Shown in pieces: positions 46,660-55,496 of a stretch of 64,000 nt of DNA. Below the pieces are notes generated by a model. That model ran no database searches. It saw nothing but the letters and a program-made list of their open reading frames with translations, and was not told the origin of the DNA. The DNA is taken from positions 628,701-692,700 of the forward strand of contig NZ_SMFP01000001.1 of NCBI RefSeq assembly GCF_004348975.1, read 5' to 3'. The translations under genes and the position numbers were made by a program. Source of the stretch: Antarcticimicrobium sediminis. GTDB lineage: Bacteria; Pseudomonadota; Alphaproteobacteria; Rhodobacterales; Rhodobacteraceae. Numbering within the stretch: the stretch's first letter is position 1; each line of letters begins with the position of its first letter.

Positions 46660-48000
46660 ATGATCTCTCAGACCGAAATTCTTTCTGCCATGCAGTTCAA
46701 CAGTTTCTTCGAACTCAACCCGATGAATGACACCGGCGCGCCGCGCGCGATCATCACCTATCAGTACGCCGGCAACAGCGAGCCGGACGATTTCCCCGCC
46801 AGCGGCAGTTTTAGCGGCTGGACCGCCTTCACCTCCGGGGAGAAATCCGCATTTGAGGCGGCGCTGGCCCATATCGAGAGCTTTCTCAATGTCGATTTCG
46901 TCGCGGCCCCGGGCAGTTCCGATCCGATCCTGAACGTGGGCAAGGTAAGCCTGCCGGGCAGCACCGCAGGCTATGGCGGCAACAGTATCTCCTGGAACCC
47001 GGCGACGGATGAGATCACCAACTATGACAGCTATGTCGTTTACGACAATACGCTTGACCTGACCGCGTACCCCGACCTGCTGCTGCATGAACTGGGGCAT
47101 GCGCTGGGGTTGGATCACCCGTTCTCGGACCCGGCCCTGCCGGACGCGCTGGAGAGCAACAAATACACGGTCATGTCCTATGACGTGAACCCGGACAACG
47201 GGCTCGACAGCGATGCGATGATGCTGTTCGACGTCTTCGCGTTGCAGGATATCTGGGGCGAGGTGGACTACAACAGCGGCGACACCACCTATTCCGGGTC
47301 GCGCACCGATACGGTGGACGCGGTCTGGGACAGCGCCGGGCGCGATACCTTCGACGCCTCGGGCCGGGCCAGCGATGTGACGCTGATCCTCAAGGCTGGA
47401 GAATTTTCCAGTTTTGACGCGACTGACGATGTGGTGATCACCTATGGCACCCAGATCGAAAATGCCACTGGCGGCGCCGGCAACGACACCCTGAGCGGAA
47501 ACGCTGCGAACAACCTGCTCTTGGGCGGGGCCGGCGGCGATACCCTGCTGGGCCAAGCTGGCAAGGATACGCTCAAAGGTCAGGCTGGCAGCGATACGCT
47601 CAAAGGTCACAAGGGCAACGACACCCTGCTTGGGGGCGGTGGACGCGACACCCTTTTGGGCGGCAACGGAAGCGACATGCTGAAGGGAGGGACCTCCAAC
47701 GACACGCTGAAGGGCGGGACCTCCAACGATACGTTGAACGGCCAGAAGGGCGACGACACGTTGTTCGGCCAAGGCGGCGCAGACACGTTCGTGTTCTTCA
47801 AGACTGGCGGTAACGACACCATCGCCGACTTTGTTGACGACGTGGACACGATCCGCTTTGGCAATCTGGGCAACGCCGACGCGGTCCTTGCTGCGGCCAC
47901 CCAGGTAGGCAACGATGTGGTGTTCGATTTTGGTGGCGGCGATACCTTGACTGTTCTAGATACGATAGTGAGCGTGTTAAGTGATGACATCATCGCCTGA
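46660..48000 (+). CDS. Serralysin-like RTX metalloprotease (M10B)
   Basis: 446 residues. The zinc motif H143-ELGHALGLDH153 (HExxHxxGxxH) and the Met-turn YTVMSYD (M172) define an M10 metzincin. After about residue 285 come calcium-binding RTX nonapeptides (GGAGNDTLSG, GNDTLLGGGG, GGNGSDMLKG and tandem GGTSNDTLKG/GGTSNDTLNG). No Sec signal, as expected for a type I secretion substrate with a C-terminal signal. Start ATG 46660 with GAGG six bases upstream. No type I transporter gene is next to it. Confidence 0.93.
   Translation: MISQTEILSAMQFNSFFELNPMNDTGAPRAIITYQYAGNSEPDDFPASGSFSGWTAFTSGEKSAFEAALAHIESFLNVDFVAAPGSSDPILNVGKVSLPGSTAGYGGNSISWNPATDEITNYDSYVVYDNTLDLTAYPDLLLHELGHALGLDHPFSDPALPDALESNKYTVMSYDVNPDNGLDSDAMMLFDVFALQDIWGEVDYNSGDTTYSGSRTDTVDAVWDSAGRDTFDASGRASDVTLILKAGEFSSFDATDDVVITYGTQIENATGGAGNDTLSGNAANNLLLGGAGGDTLLGQAGKDTLKGQAGSDTLKGHKGNDTLLGGGGRDTLLGGNGSDMLKGGTSNDTLKGGTSNDTLNGQKGDDTLFGQGGADTFVFFKTGGNDTIADFVDDVDTIRFGNLGNADAVLAAATQVGNDVVFDFGGGDTLTVLDTIVSVLSDDIIA
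47690..47737. repeat. Tandem RTX-coding repeat in the protease gene
   Basis: The phrase GGGACCTCCAACGA occurs twice in tandem (about 47690 and 47717), encoding GGTSNDTLK twice with few changes. It indicates recent duplication of an RTX unit. Confidence 0.6.
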
Positions 48001-48033
48001 CACGGAGGGAAGAACAGTCGGTAGCAGCACTCC

Positions 48034-49263
48034 ATGGCAAAGCGACAGGGACCTGTCGGGCGTGATGCGCGAAGTGCATCGCCTCGAACACCCCCTCATA
48101 TTGGCACTCTGATCCTGTTGTCGGGCCTGTCCGCGCTCGGCATGAATATCTTTTTGCCCAGCCTGCCGAACATGACTGCGTATTTTCAAACCGACTACCG
48201 GTTGATGCAGCTTTCAGTGGCGCTCTATCTCGGTGTGAACGCGGTGGTTCAGCTTGTGGTCGGGCCGATTGCCGACAACATGGGACGGCGGCCGGTGATC
48301 CTGTGGGGACTGGTGCTGTTCCTGCTTGCCACGCTGGGCTGCCTGTTGTCCCCCAACGTCGAGCTGTTTTTGCTGTTTCGCATGTGTCAGGCGGTGGTGG
48401 TGGTGGGCATGGTGCTGGGCCGTGCCGCCGTGCGTGACATCTACCCGCCAGAAACCTCGGCCAGCATGATCGGCTATGTCACCATGGGCATGGCCATCGT
48501 GCCGATGCTGGGCCCGGTCGCAGGCGGTTTCCTTGACGAGCTGTTCGGCTGGACCGCCAATTTCTGGCTGCTGATCCTGCTGGGGGCGATGACCCTGGCA
48601 CTGGCCTATTTCGATTTCGGCGAGACCGCGCAGAAAAGCGGCAAGACCCTGATCGCGCAGTTCCGCGAATACCCCGAGCTTTTGCGCTCCCCTCGGTTCT
48701 GGGGCTACTCTCTCACCGCCGCCTTTTCCTCGGGCTGCTTCTTTGCCTATCTGGGCGGCGCACCGTTTGTCGGAACCGAGGTTTATCATCTCGAACCGGG
48801 GATGTTGGGGATCTATTTCGGGGCCCCGGCGCTGGGGTATCTGATCGGCAACTTCCTTTCGGGCCGGTTTTCGACCCGCGTTGGGATCAACCGCATGGTG
48901 CTCTGGGGCAGCTGGATCTGCGTCGGCGGCATGGCGGTGTCGCTGTTGGTGACGGCCACCGGGATCGGATCGGCCGAAACCTTTTTCGGGTTCATGACCT
49001 TTATCGGCCTCGGCAATGGCATGACCCTGCCCAACGCGACCGCCGGGGCGCTTTCGGTGCGCCCACATCTGGCCGCCACCGCCTCCGGGCTGAGCGGGGC
49101 CACTATGCTGGGCGGTGGTGCCGGGCTCAGCGCGCTGGCGGGGGCGCTGCTGACACCACAGACCGGCGCTTGGCCGCTGCTGTTGATCATGCTGATCACC
49201 TCGGCCCTAGGGGTCGCGGCAATCCTGCTGGTGATCGCGCGAGAACGCCAGCTGGGTCTGTGA
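48034..49263 (+). CDS. Multidrug efflux MFS transporter, Bcr/CflA type
   Basis: A 409-residue major facilitator with twelve hydrophobic segments. The N-terminus is ILLSGLSALGMNIFLPSLPNMTAYFQTDYRLMQLSVALYLGVNAVVQLVVGPIADNMGRRPVILWG, with the DxxGRR loop 2-3 motif and LGRAAVRDIYPPETSA (the Bcr/CflA RAAVRDIYP signature) later. Bcr/CflA proteins export drugs or small metabolites. It follows the protease gene by 33 bases on the same strand and precedes pccR. Confidence 0.92.
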   Translation: MAKRQGPVGRDARSASPRTPPHIGTLILLSGLSALGMNIFLPSLPNMTAYFQTDYRLMQLSVALYLGVNAVVQLVVGPIADNMGRRPVILWGLVLFLLATLGCLLSPNVELFLLFRMCQAVVVVGMVLGRAAVRDIYPPETSASMIGYVTMGMAIVPMLGPVAGGFLDELFGWTANFWLLILLGAMTLALAYFDFGETAQKSGKTLIAQFREYPELLRSPRFWGYSLTAAFSSGCFFAYLGGAPFVGTEVYHLEPGMLGIYFGAPALGYLIGNFLSGRFSTRVGINRMVLWGSWICVGGMAVSLLVTATGIGSAETFFGFMTFIGLGNGMTLPNATAGALSVRPHLAATASGLSGATMLGGGAGLSALAGALLTPQTGAWPLLLIMLITSALGVAAILLVIARERQLGL

Positions 49264-49281
49264 AGGGCTTGCCCCGGCGGG

Positions 49282-49318
49282 TTTGCAAATCTACTTATTC
49301 CCTGAGCGAAGCTGCAAA
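49282..49318. promoter_or_regulatory. TTTGCAAA and GCAAA sites upstream of pccR
   Basis: TTTGCAAA at 49282-49289 and GCTGCAAA at 49311-49318 lie 22-58 bases before the pccR ATG (49340). They match the core of the array upstream of pccB, so autoregulation is likely. The second site is next to the GAGGAAAG ribosome region at 49325. Confidence 0.6.
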
Positions 49319-49339
49319 CCACCCGAGGAAAGACACCCG

Positions 49340-50740
49340 ATGGCGACCCAAAAACTTTATGCCGGGGCGAAACTGCGTGAAATGCGCACGCGGTTCGGAC
49401 TGACGCAAAAGGATTTCGCCGCCAAGTTGGGCGTCTCCCTGCCCTATCTCAACCAGATGGAGAACAACAACCGGCCCGTCAGCACCACCGTGGTGCTGGC
49501 GCTGGCGCAGGAATTCGGCATGGATGTGACCGAGCTGTCGACCGGCGACAGCGAACGTCTGGTCAGCGACATGCGCGAGGCGCTGGCAGATCCGGTCTTT
49601 GCCGATGCCACGCCGCCGCTGGCCGATCTGCGGCTTGCCGCCTCCAACGCGCCAGCGCTGGCGCGGGCCTTTCTGGCGCTGCATCGCAGCTATCGCCAGA
49701 CCCATGAACGGCTCGCCTCGCTGGACGAGGCCTTGGGGCGCGAAGATGCAAGGCTGGAGGCCAGCCCTTGGGAAGAGGTGCGCGACTTCTTCCACTACTG
49801 CGACAACTATATCGACGCGGTGGACCGGGCGGCCGAAAACTTCGCCAATCAGGGAACCGGGCCCGGCCGCATCGGCGAAACCGCGCAATCGGTGCTGGAG
49901 CGCATGGGCATCACGATCGAGCTGTCCGATATCGCACCGCTGCGCCAGTTCGACGCCGAGGCCGGGCTGTTGCGCCTGTCGACCCGCGCCAGCCCGGAAA
50001 CCCGGCTGTTTCAGACCTTGCTGCAAGTGGCGTTGTTACGTCAGGACAAGCTGTTGGAGGCTACGCTGGATTTCGCCCGCTTCCGCAGCGACGAGGCCCG
50101 CGCCATCGCCAAGATCGGGCTGGCCAACTACTTTGCCGGCGCGGCCCTGATGCCCTATGGCGCGTTTCTGGAGGCCGCCCAGACCCACCGCCACGATCTG
50201 GAGGTGCTCGGCGCCCGTTTCGGGGCCTCGATCGAGCAGGTGGCGCACCGGCTTTCAACCCTGCAACGCCCCGGCGCCAAGGGCATCCCGTTCTTTTTCG
50301 CGCGGGTCGATCAGGCCGGAACGATCACCAAGCGCCACAGCGCGACGCGGTTGCAATTCGCCCGTTTCGGCGGCGCTTGCCCGTTGTGGAATGTGCACCG
50401 CGCCTTTGAAACCCCGGGCCGTTTTCTGCGGCAACTGGCCGAGACGCCGGACGGGGTGCGCTATGTCAACCTTGCGCGCGACGTCTCGAAACCCGGTGGC
50501 AGTTTTGGCGCGCCAGTGCGCCGCTATGCCATCGCGCTGGGCTGCGAAGTACGCCATGCCGACGCGCTGGTCTATGCAGACACGCTGGATGTGACCAACG
50601 CCGAGGCGTTTGAACCGATCGGCATTTCCTGCCGGATCTGCGAACGCAAGACCTGCCACCAGCGTTCGGTCCCGCCGCTGGAACGGCGGCTGAGCATCGA
50701 CGCCAACCGGCGCGGTGTGCTGCCCTATGAGGTGAACTGA
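49340..50740 (+). CDS. pccR: ScfR-family regulator of propionyl-CoA assimilation (PccR)
   Basis: 466 residues. XRE helix-turn-helix at 8-62 (LREMRTRFGLTQKDFAAKLGVSLPYLNQMENNNRPVSTTVVLAL), an IrrE-like/M78-related middle region and the C-terminal ScfR domain (about 330-466) containing GFGGACPLWNVHRAF-type residues RFGGACPLWNVHRAF and a CRICERKTCHQR cysteine cluster. In Rhodobacter sphaeroides PccR senses short-chain acyl-CoA and controls pccB. The ATG is at 49340. A serralysin and an MFS gene lie between it and pccB. Confidence 0.88.
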   Translation: MATQKLYAGAKLREMRTRFGLTQKDFAAKLGVSLPYLNQMENNNRPVSTTVVLALAQEFGMDVTELSTGDSERLVSDMREALADPVFADATPPLADLRLAASNAPALARAFLALHRSYRQTHERLASLDEALGREDARLEASPWEEVRDFFHYCDNYIDAVDRAAENFANQGTGPGRIGETAQSVLERMGITIELSDIAPLRQFDAEAGLLRLSTRASPETRLFQTLLQVALLRQDKLLEATLDFARFRSDEARAIAKIGLANYFAGAALMPYGAFLEAAQTHRHDLEVLGARFGASIEQVAHRLSTLQRPGAKGIPFFFARVDQAGTITKRHSATRLQFARFGGACPLWNVHRAFETPGRFLRQLAETPDGVRYVNLARDVSKPGGSFGAPVRRYAIALGCEVRHADALVYADTLDVTNAEAFEPIGISCRICERKTCHQRSVPPLERRLSIDANRRGVLPYEVN

Positions 50741-50759
50741 CCCCGCCTACTCGGGTCGT

Positions 50760-51251
50760 TCACTTCTTGCCCACCGATCCACCCGGATTTTCGATCGAGT
50801 CGTGATCGACCAGATCCCAAGCCATCCCGGCGTTGCGATAGATGCGTTTGCCCAGCCGGGGGTAATCGCCCACGTCATGCGCCAGCCGCTCGCCCACCAC
50901 GATACAGCGCAGGATTTCGGGGCCGGTATTGCGGATCGAATGCGCCAGCCCGCCCTTGCGATAGCCCAGAAAATCACCGGGTTTGATCTCGACCGCCTTC
51001 TCTCCGAGATAGGCCGTCGCCTGCCCGGAAAGCACATAGACGCATTCGTCTTCATGGTGGTGCAGGTGATGCTCGGTGGTGTCAAAGCCCGGCGCGACTT
51101 CGATGATGTGGAACCCGAACCCGGTCAGACCGACCGCATCCCCCAGCGATTTGTTGATCCGCTGGGCGTTTGGGTTCAGGAAATGGGTCTTGCTCACCCC
51201 CTCCATCGCCGCGATGTCACCGCCTGTGATCAGGTATCTGTCTTCAGCCAA
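50760..51251 (-). CDS. Cupin-domain protein
   Basis: 163 residues with one cupin barrel: FHIIEVAPGFDTTEHHLHHHEDECVYVLSGQATAYLGEKAVEIKPGDFLGYRKGGLAHSIRNTG. Metal ligand candidates are the HLHHHEDE cluster and H of GGLAHSI. Family members include small metal-dependent oxygenases and sugar-binding proteins; the substrate is unknown. It converges with pccR, 19 bases away. ATG 51251. Confidence 0.88.
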   Translation of the reverse strand: MAEDRYLITGGDIAAMEGVSKTHFLNPNAQRINKSLGDAVGLTGFGFHIIEVAPGFDTTEHHLHHHEDECVYVLSGQATAYLGEKAVEIKPGDFLGYRKGGLAHSIRNTGPEILRCIVVGERLAHDVGDYPRLGKRIYRNAGMAWDLVDHDSIENPGGSVGKK

Positions 51252-51373
51252 GGCCCTGCTCCCGTTCGAAAATCCGTCTTGCGCAGCCTAGCGTATCGGG
51301 GCGGCCGCTGTCACGTCCAGCGCACGCGCAGCAGGGGCTGCCCGCAGAATTAGGATCGGGAAAGCATCGGAAA

Positions 51374-51402
51374 CGAAAAAGGGGGCGCCAACGACGCCCC
51401 CG
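51374..51402 (-). terminator. Rho-independent terminator of the YdcH-like gene
   Basis: GGGGGCG (51381-51387) pairs with CGCCCCC (51395-51401) with a 7-base loop. On the minus strand the stem is followed by TTTTTCGTTT, so it ends the transcript of the gene at 51427-51666. Confidence 0.8.
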
Positions 51403-51426
51403 GGAAATCCACATATGCAGATCTTA

Positions 51427-51666
51427 TCAGGCCTTGGACAGGATCGCCCAGATCTCGTCCTTCAGGGTCGCCCGCGTCTTGCGCATCTCGACCTCGACCA
51501 GGTCTTCGACCGGTTCCACGTTGGTCTCGGCCCGGTGCACCGAGCGGTTGACCTCGTGGTACTCTTCCACAAGCTTGGCAAAATGCGCGTCGCTCGCTTT
51601 CAGCTTGGTCATCTGCGCGACGTGTTCGGGAAATTCTTCAACCAGTTCGTGCGGGGTATGGGTCAT
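51427..51666 (-). CDS. YdcH/DUF465 family small coiled-coil protein
   Basis: 79 residues, all-helical and charged: LVEEFPEHVAQMTKLKASDAHFAKLVEEYHEVNRSVHRAETNVEPVEDLVEVEMRKTRATLKDEIWAIL, the DUF465 helical hairpin with the R-x-R-x-L-K-D-E-I pattern. Function is unclear. The gene is bounded by its own terminator at 51374-51402. ATG 51666, with GAGGAGCG directly upstream. Confidence 0.92.
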   Translation of the reverse strand: MTHTPHELVEEFPEHVAQMTKLKASDAHFAKLVEEYHEVNRSVHRAETNVEPVEDLVEVEMRKTRATLKDEIWAILSKA

Positions 51667-51825
51667 CTGTTCGCTCCTCTAATATCGCGTTGCGCTATAC
51701 CCTATGGGGCGCCCGTGTCCACCACATTGACGCGGATCAAACGACGCGTGCCCCCAGCTCTGGTCTCAAGGCGCAGGGTCAGACCCCGCTTGGGATGCGC
51801 ATCAGGATCAGGATGTTGCAGCCGC

Positions 51826-52401
51826 TTATGGGCGCCCGCCCTTGCACAGCCCCCGGAGCACGCCAAGCGCCTGCGTCTGCGCATCCTCCGGGGTCAACCC
51901 GGGGTCCAGCGCGGCGCGGATATAAAGCCCGTCGATCAAGGCGCCCAGCGTATCGGCCGCCTCTTCCGGGCCAGCGCAATAGGGGCGCAGCGCATGGATC
52001 AGGTTTGACCGCAGCCGCCGGTGATAGACTTGCCAAAGCCGCAGCGCCTCGGCATTCTTTTGCGCCATGCCATAAAAACACATCCACGCGCCCACCGCCT
52101 CGGGGGTGAAGCTTGATCTGGAAAAGCTCACCCGCACGATGGCGGCGGCCCGGTCTCGGGATGTGGCACGGGCCAGTTCGCGCCGCGCCTCGCCCCCGAA
52201 TTCCTCAAGGATAGAGCGCATCGCAGCCAGAAAAATCTGATCTTTTCCGCCGAAATAGTGGTGCGCCAGCGCGCTCGACATGCCGGCGCGCCGGGCAATC
52301 TGGCTGACGGTGACGTCCAGCGTGCCCGCCCTGCCCAGTTCGGCAATCGTGGCGCGCACCAGCGCGGCGCGCCGGATCGGTTCCATTCCCAGTTTCGGCA
52401 T
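51826..52401 (-). CDS. betI: BetI-like TetR-family repressor
   Basis: 191 residues. N-terminal TetR helix-turn-helix (MEPIRRAALVRATIAELGRAGTLDVTVSQIARRAGMSSALAHHYFGGKDQIF), then the BetI core (AMRSILEEFGGEARRELARATSRDRAAAIVRVSFS and LIDGLYIRAALDPGLTPEDA). BetI represses choline uptake and conversion to betaine. No betA or betB gene is beside it, so the link to choline is from homology only. A perfect palindrome lies 29 bases upstream of the ATG (52430-52443). Confidence 0.88.
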   Translation of the reverse strand: MPKLGMEPIRRAALVRATIAELGRAGTLDVTVSQIARRAGMSSALAHHYFGGKDQIFLAAMRSILEEFGGEARRELARATSRDRAAAIVRVSFSRSSFTPEAVGAWMCFYGMAQKNAEALRLWQVYHRRLRSNLIHALRPYCAGPEEAADTLGALIDGLYIRAALDPGLTPEDAQTQALGVLRGLCKGGRP

Positions 52402-52429
52402 CTTGCCCTCGCATATTGGATAGCGGACT

Positions 52430-52443
52430 GACGACTAGTCGTC
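52430..52443. promoter_or_regulatory. Perfect 14-bp palindrome, candidate BetI operator
   Basis: GACGACTAGTCGTC reads the same on both strands and lies between the BetI-like gene start (52401) and the end of the DUF1036 gene (52491). TetR repressors bind such inverted repeats, often next to their own gene, so autoregulation is likely; the target is inferred from position. Confidence 0.5.
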
Positions 52444-52490
52444 TTGGGCTGACCCGTCAATCAAGACCCCGCAGCAGCGGCGCGGGCCGC

Positions 52491-53558
52491 TTAGTCAAGC
52501 TTGCGATAGTGCAGGAAATTGCCCCGCGGCAGATACATCAGTGTCATGTTGAAGGCGCCGAGCTCCTCGATCGAATAGCACAGCAGATCGCCGGTTTCCT
52601 CTTCCGTCCACACCAGAAGGTTGTGACCATCGAAAAACTCGCATCTGTCGCGCATGCTGAGATAGTCGCGCCCAAGATAAGCCCCGTCATAGGTATTATC
52701 CAGTTCGGATCCGATGATGGTGAATTGCGAATCGGGATCTTCAGGCGAATACCACGTGCCCTGCAGTTTGCTCAGGGTGGTGTCCCAATAGGTATAGGCG
52801 CGCGGACTGACATGGCGCAGCACGATATCGGCACTCCGATCATGGATTGCCTCTAGATCGCCTTGCACCTCGATCGGTGTGCCCGGCAGATAGCTGCGCA
52901 TCGCTTGCAGAATCCCCACCGGGGTCCGTCCGTCGTCGTAGACATAGAATTTCGTCCCGTCAGCGTGAAAGCTGCAAAAGGGGGCCTCGGTCTCGCTGAC
53001 ACAGTCCTGAAAAATCGCGCTGCCCGAAGCATAGGGCTCGCCCCAAGTTCCGGGGGCGGAGGTGCCTGTGGTCGCGGTATCGGCCCCCCCGGCTAGTGGG
53101 CCGGTTTTCAGCCCGGTTTCAGGCGGAAGCGGTTCAGCCTCGTCAGCCTTTTGCGGGCTGACCGCATCGGTGAAGGAAAAGGTAAAATCCAAAGCATCGC
53201 CAGTATCGATCTGAGCGAATTCCGACGCGACATATCCGCGATCCACGCAATCGGTATCCCCCTCGATGGTAAAGGCCGCCCGCTGCGTACAGAATTCATA
53301 CCCCTCAGCCAGGAACCGGCGGGTCGACGCCTCGGCACGGTAGTAAAAATAGCGGTATTTCAAGTCGCCTGCGATCGGGGTGACGCAGGATCCGGGGTCA
53401 AGGTTCCACCAGCCCTCAGAAATCCATTGATCGCCGGATTTATAGCCCACGGCGACCGAATGGCGTGCGCTGGCCTCATTGCACAGGTCCAGCCCCGCCA
53501 CAGCCGCCACGGGCGCAAGCCCGCCGAGCAATGCGACGGCGAAAATCAACCCCTTCAT
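52491..53558 (-). CDS. DUF1036 secreted protein
   Basis: 355 residues: signal ending at AAVAGL, then the cysteine-containing DUF1036 domain (about 22-130; LCNEASARHSVAVGYKSGDQWISEGWWNLDPGSCVTPIAGDLKYRYFYYRAEAS, FCTQRAAFTIEGDTDCVDRGY), and an additional C-terminal domain (about 165-355) of unknown type. Extra domain plus a Pro/Thr-rich linker is unusual. Family function unknown. It is upstream of the betI palindrome on the same strand. Confidence 0.85.
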   Translation of the reverse strand: MKGLIFAVALLGGLAPVAAVAGLDLCNEASARHSVAVGYKSGDQWISEGWWNLDPGSCVTPIAGDLKYRYFYYRAEASTRRFLAEGYEFCTQRAAFTIEGDTDCVDRGYVASEFAQIDTGDALDFTFSFTDAVSPQKADEAEPLPPETGLKTGPLAGGADTATTGTSAPGTWGEPYASGSAIFQDCVSETEAPFCSFHADGTKFYVYDDGRTPVGILQAMRSYLPGTPIEVQGDLEAIHDRSADIVLRHVSPRAYTYWDTTLSKLQGTWYSPEDPDSQFTIIGSELDNTYDGAYLGRDYLSMRDRCEFFDGHNLLVWTEEETGDLLCYSIEELGAFNMTLMYLPRGNFLHYRKLD

Positions 53559-53621
53559 ACTTTGTCCTCTCTCTCACATCCGATCCAGCCTAGGCGCGGG
53601 CGCACGGATCTGACAAGCCTC

Positions 53622-54539
53622 TCATACCCCTGTCGCCGGTGCGGCCGGCGTCACGCTGCGACGCCGCACAACCGCTTCGCGCCAAGTGATGAAGCCGATG
53701 GCGCCCAGGATCAGCCCGCCACCGACAACGACCCAGATGTCGATCGCCTCGTGAAACACCACCGCCCCCAGCAGCATCGCCCAGACCAGTTGCAGGAAAG
53801 TCACCGGCTGCGTCACCGTGATTGGGGCCGCGCGCAACGCCAGCGTCATCATCAGATGACCGGCGGTGGCGAAACTGGCCACGGCGAACAGGATTCCCAG
53901 CTCCTGAAGTGTTGGCGTCACCCAGACCGCGATGGCAAAGGGCGCCAGCCCGATCGTCACCCAGATCGACAACATGCCGACGACCACCGTTGGGCTGACC
54001 CGGTCGGCCAGCACCTTGGCCACCAGATAAGACCCGCCAAAGACCGTCGCAACGATCAGCATCGCCAAATGGCCCGGCTCGACCTCGCGGAACCCCGGCC
54101 GCAGGATGATCGCCGCGCCCAGCAGCGCCGCCGAGATCGCCGCAATCCGCCGCAAGGCCAATTTCTCCCCCAGAAACAGCGCTGCGCCAATAGTAACGAA
54201 AACCGGCGACAGATAGTTCAGCGCGGTCAGTTCGGCCAGGGGGATACGGGTCATGGCAAAGAACCACAGCATCACCCCCCCCGAGTGCAGCACGCCACGT
54301 AGCGCGAACATCCCCCAAAGCCCCGGTGTCAGCTTCGCGTTCAGCATCGGCCGCAGCATCGGCAGCACGAAAACCAGCGCCAGCGCATAGCGCAGAAAGG
54401 CAGCTTCGGCAGCAGGGATACGCGGCCCCAGAGACTTGACCAGCGCGGTGACGGCGACAAAACACATCCCCGTCAGGAGCATCCAGACGATGCCCGCAAC
54501 AGGGCGGGCTGGAGCGATATCGAGTTTCCGATTTGCCAT
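53622..54539 (-). CDS. EamA/DMT-superfamily transporter
   Basis: 305 residues with ten hydrophobic segments in two EamA repeats: GIVWMLLTGMCFVAVTALVKSLG..., MALLRG-like MFALRGVLHSGGVMLWFFAMTRIPLAELTALNYLSPVFV and a second half ending GFITWREAVVRRRS. Probably exports a small metabolite. Start choice: ATG 54539 (MANRKLDIAPARP); an in-frame GTG at 54584 would overlap the LysE gene stop by four bases and add 15 residues. It lies downstream of the LysE gene, likely co-transcribed. Confidence 0.88.
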   Translation of the reverse strand: MANRKLDIAPARPVAGIVWMLLTGMCFVAVTALVKSLGPRIPAAEAAFLRYALALVFVLPMLRPMLNAKLTPGLWGMFALRGVLHSGGVMLWFFAMTRIPLAELTALNYLSPVFVTIGAALFLGEKLALRRIAAISAALLGAAIILRPGFREVEPGHLAMLIVATVFGGSYLVAKVLADRVSPTVVVGMLSIWVTIGLAPFAIAVWVTPTLQELGILFAVASFATAGHLMMTLALRAAPITVTQPVTFLQLVWAMLLGAVVFHEAIDIWVVVGGGLILGAIGFITWREAVVRRRSVTPAAPATGV

Positions 54540-54580
54540 CTTATCCGGTTCAACACTTAAAAAGCGGGGCTCACAACCCG

Positions 54581-55186
54581 TCACAGGAGAATAAGTCTAA
54601 GCGCGATCGCCCACATTGTCAGCCCGATCACAGCATCCAACACCCGCCACGCCCCCGGACGCGCCAGAAGCGGCGCCAGCAGGCGCGCACCATAACCGAG
54701 GGCGAAGAAAAAGGTGAAACTGGCGGTGACTGCGCCCAGCCCGAACGCCAGTCGGTCGTCGTATTGCGCCGCGATGGACCCGATCAGCACCACGGTATCC
54801 AGATAGACATGCGGATTCAGCCAGGTCAGCGCCAGCACAATGGCAAGCGTCCGGGGCAGACTGGCACGGCTGGCCTGTGCCGCTGTGAGTTCACCACCGC
54901 CACGCCACGCAGAGCGCAGGTTGCCCAAGCCATACCAGATCAGGAACGCCGCCCCGCCAAAGCGCATCAGGGGCGCGAACCACGGCAAGGCCTGCGCCAG
55001 TTGGCCCATCCCGGCCACACCTGCGGCGATCAGGACCGCATCCGACACGGCACAGGTCAGAACAACGGCGAGCACGTGCTCGCGCCGTACCCCCTGACGC
55101 AGGACAAAGGCATTTTGCGCGCCGATGGCGAGGATCAGGGAAAACCCGAGGGCGAAACCGGGGAAAAAAGCGGTCAAACTGTACAC
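54581..55186 (-). CDS. LysE/ArgO-family amino-acid exporter
   Basis: 201 residues of the LysE fold, with five or six hydrophobic segments: FFPGFALGFSLILAIGAQNAFVLRQGVRREHVLAVVLTCAVSDAVLIAAGVAGMG at the start and TWLNPHVYLDTVVLIGSIAAQY later, the L-N-P-H-x-x-L-D signature. It likely exports arginine or lysine. Start GTG at 55186. A regulator gene of the ArgP type is not next to it; the 310-base upstream gap holds none. Confidence 0.88.
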   Translation of the reverse strand: MYSLTAFFPGFALGFSLILAIGAQNAFVLRQGVRREHVLAVVLTCAVSDAVLIAAGVAGMGQLAQALPWFAPLMRFGGAAFLIWYGLGNLRSAWRGGGELTAAQASRASLPRTLAIVLALTWLNPHVYLDTVVLIGSIAAQYDDRLAFGLGAVTASFTFFFALGYGARLLAPLLARPGAWRVLDAVIGLTMWAIALRLILL

Positions 55187-55496
55187 TCCGTAGGTTGGGC
55201 GGTTCGGGTTCGGGGCGTGGGCCTTCTACAGGGCATCCCTTCAAACCACACCAAGTTGATTGGACCTACCAAGGTTCAACATGGTTCGGAAGGCTCGACT
55301 GAACTGCACAAGACGGCATTGCGCGTCAGGCGATTGCGGCGGCAGTTTCACGACCCGGTGAAGACCACGGCGTTGACCTGACACCTCAGCCGCGCCATGA
55401 CCGGAGGCGCTGGAGCCGGTGGCACGGGTGCGCTAGGGACGTACTGCTGCCCGATTGAGACCCCGCCCGATTGAGCCCCCGAGGGAGAGAGAGACC
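55187..55496. other. Gene-free stretch between the exporter and the nitroreductase
   Basis: No gene, RNA or clear regulatory site. The phrase CCCGATTGAG occurs twice, near 55450 and 55468, with the sequence GAGACCCC between. It is the divergent promoter region for the LysE-type exporter and the nitroreductase. Confidence 0.5.
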
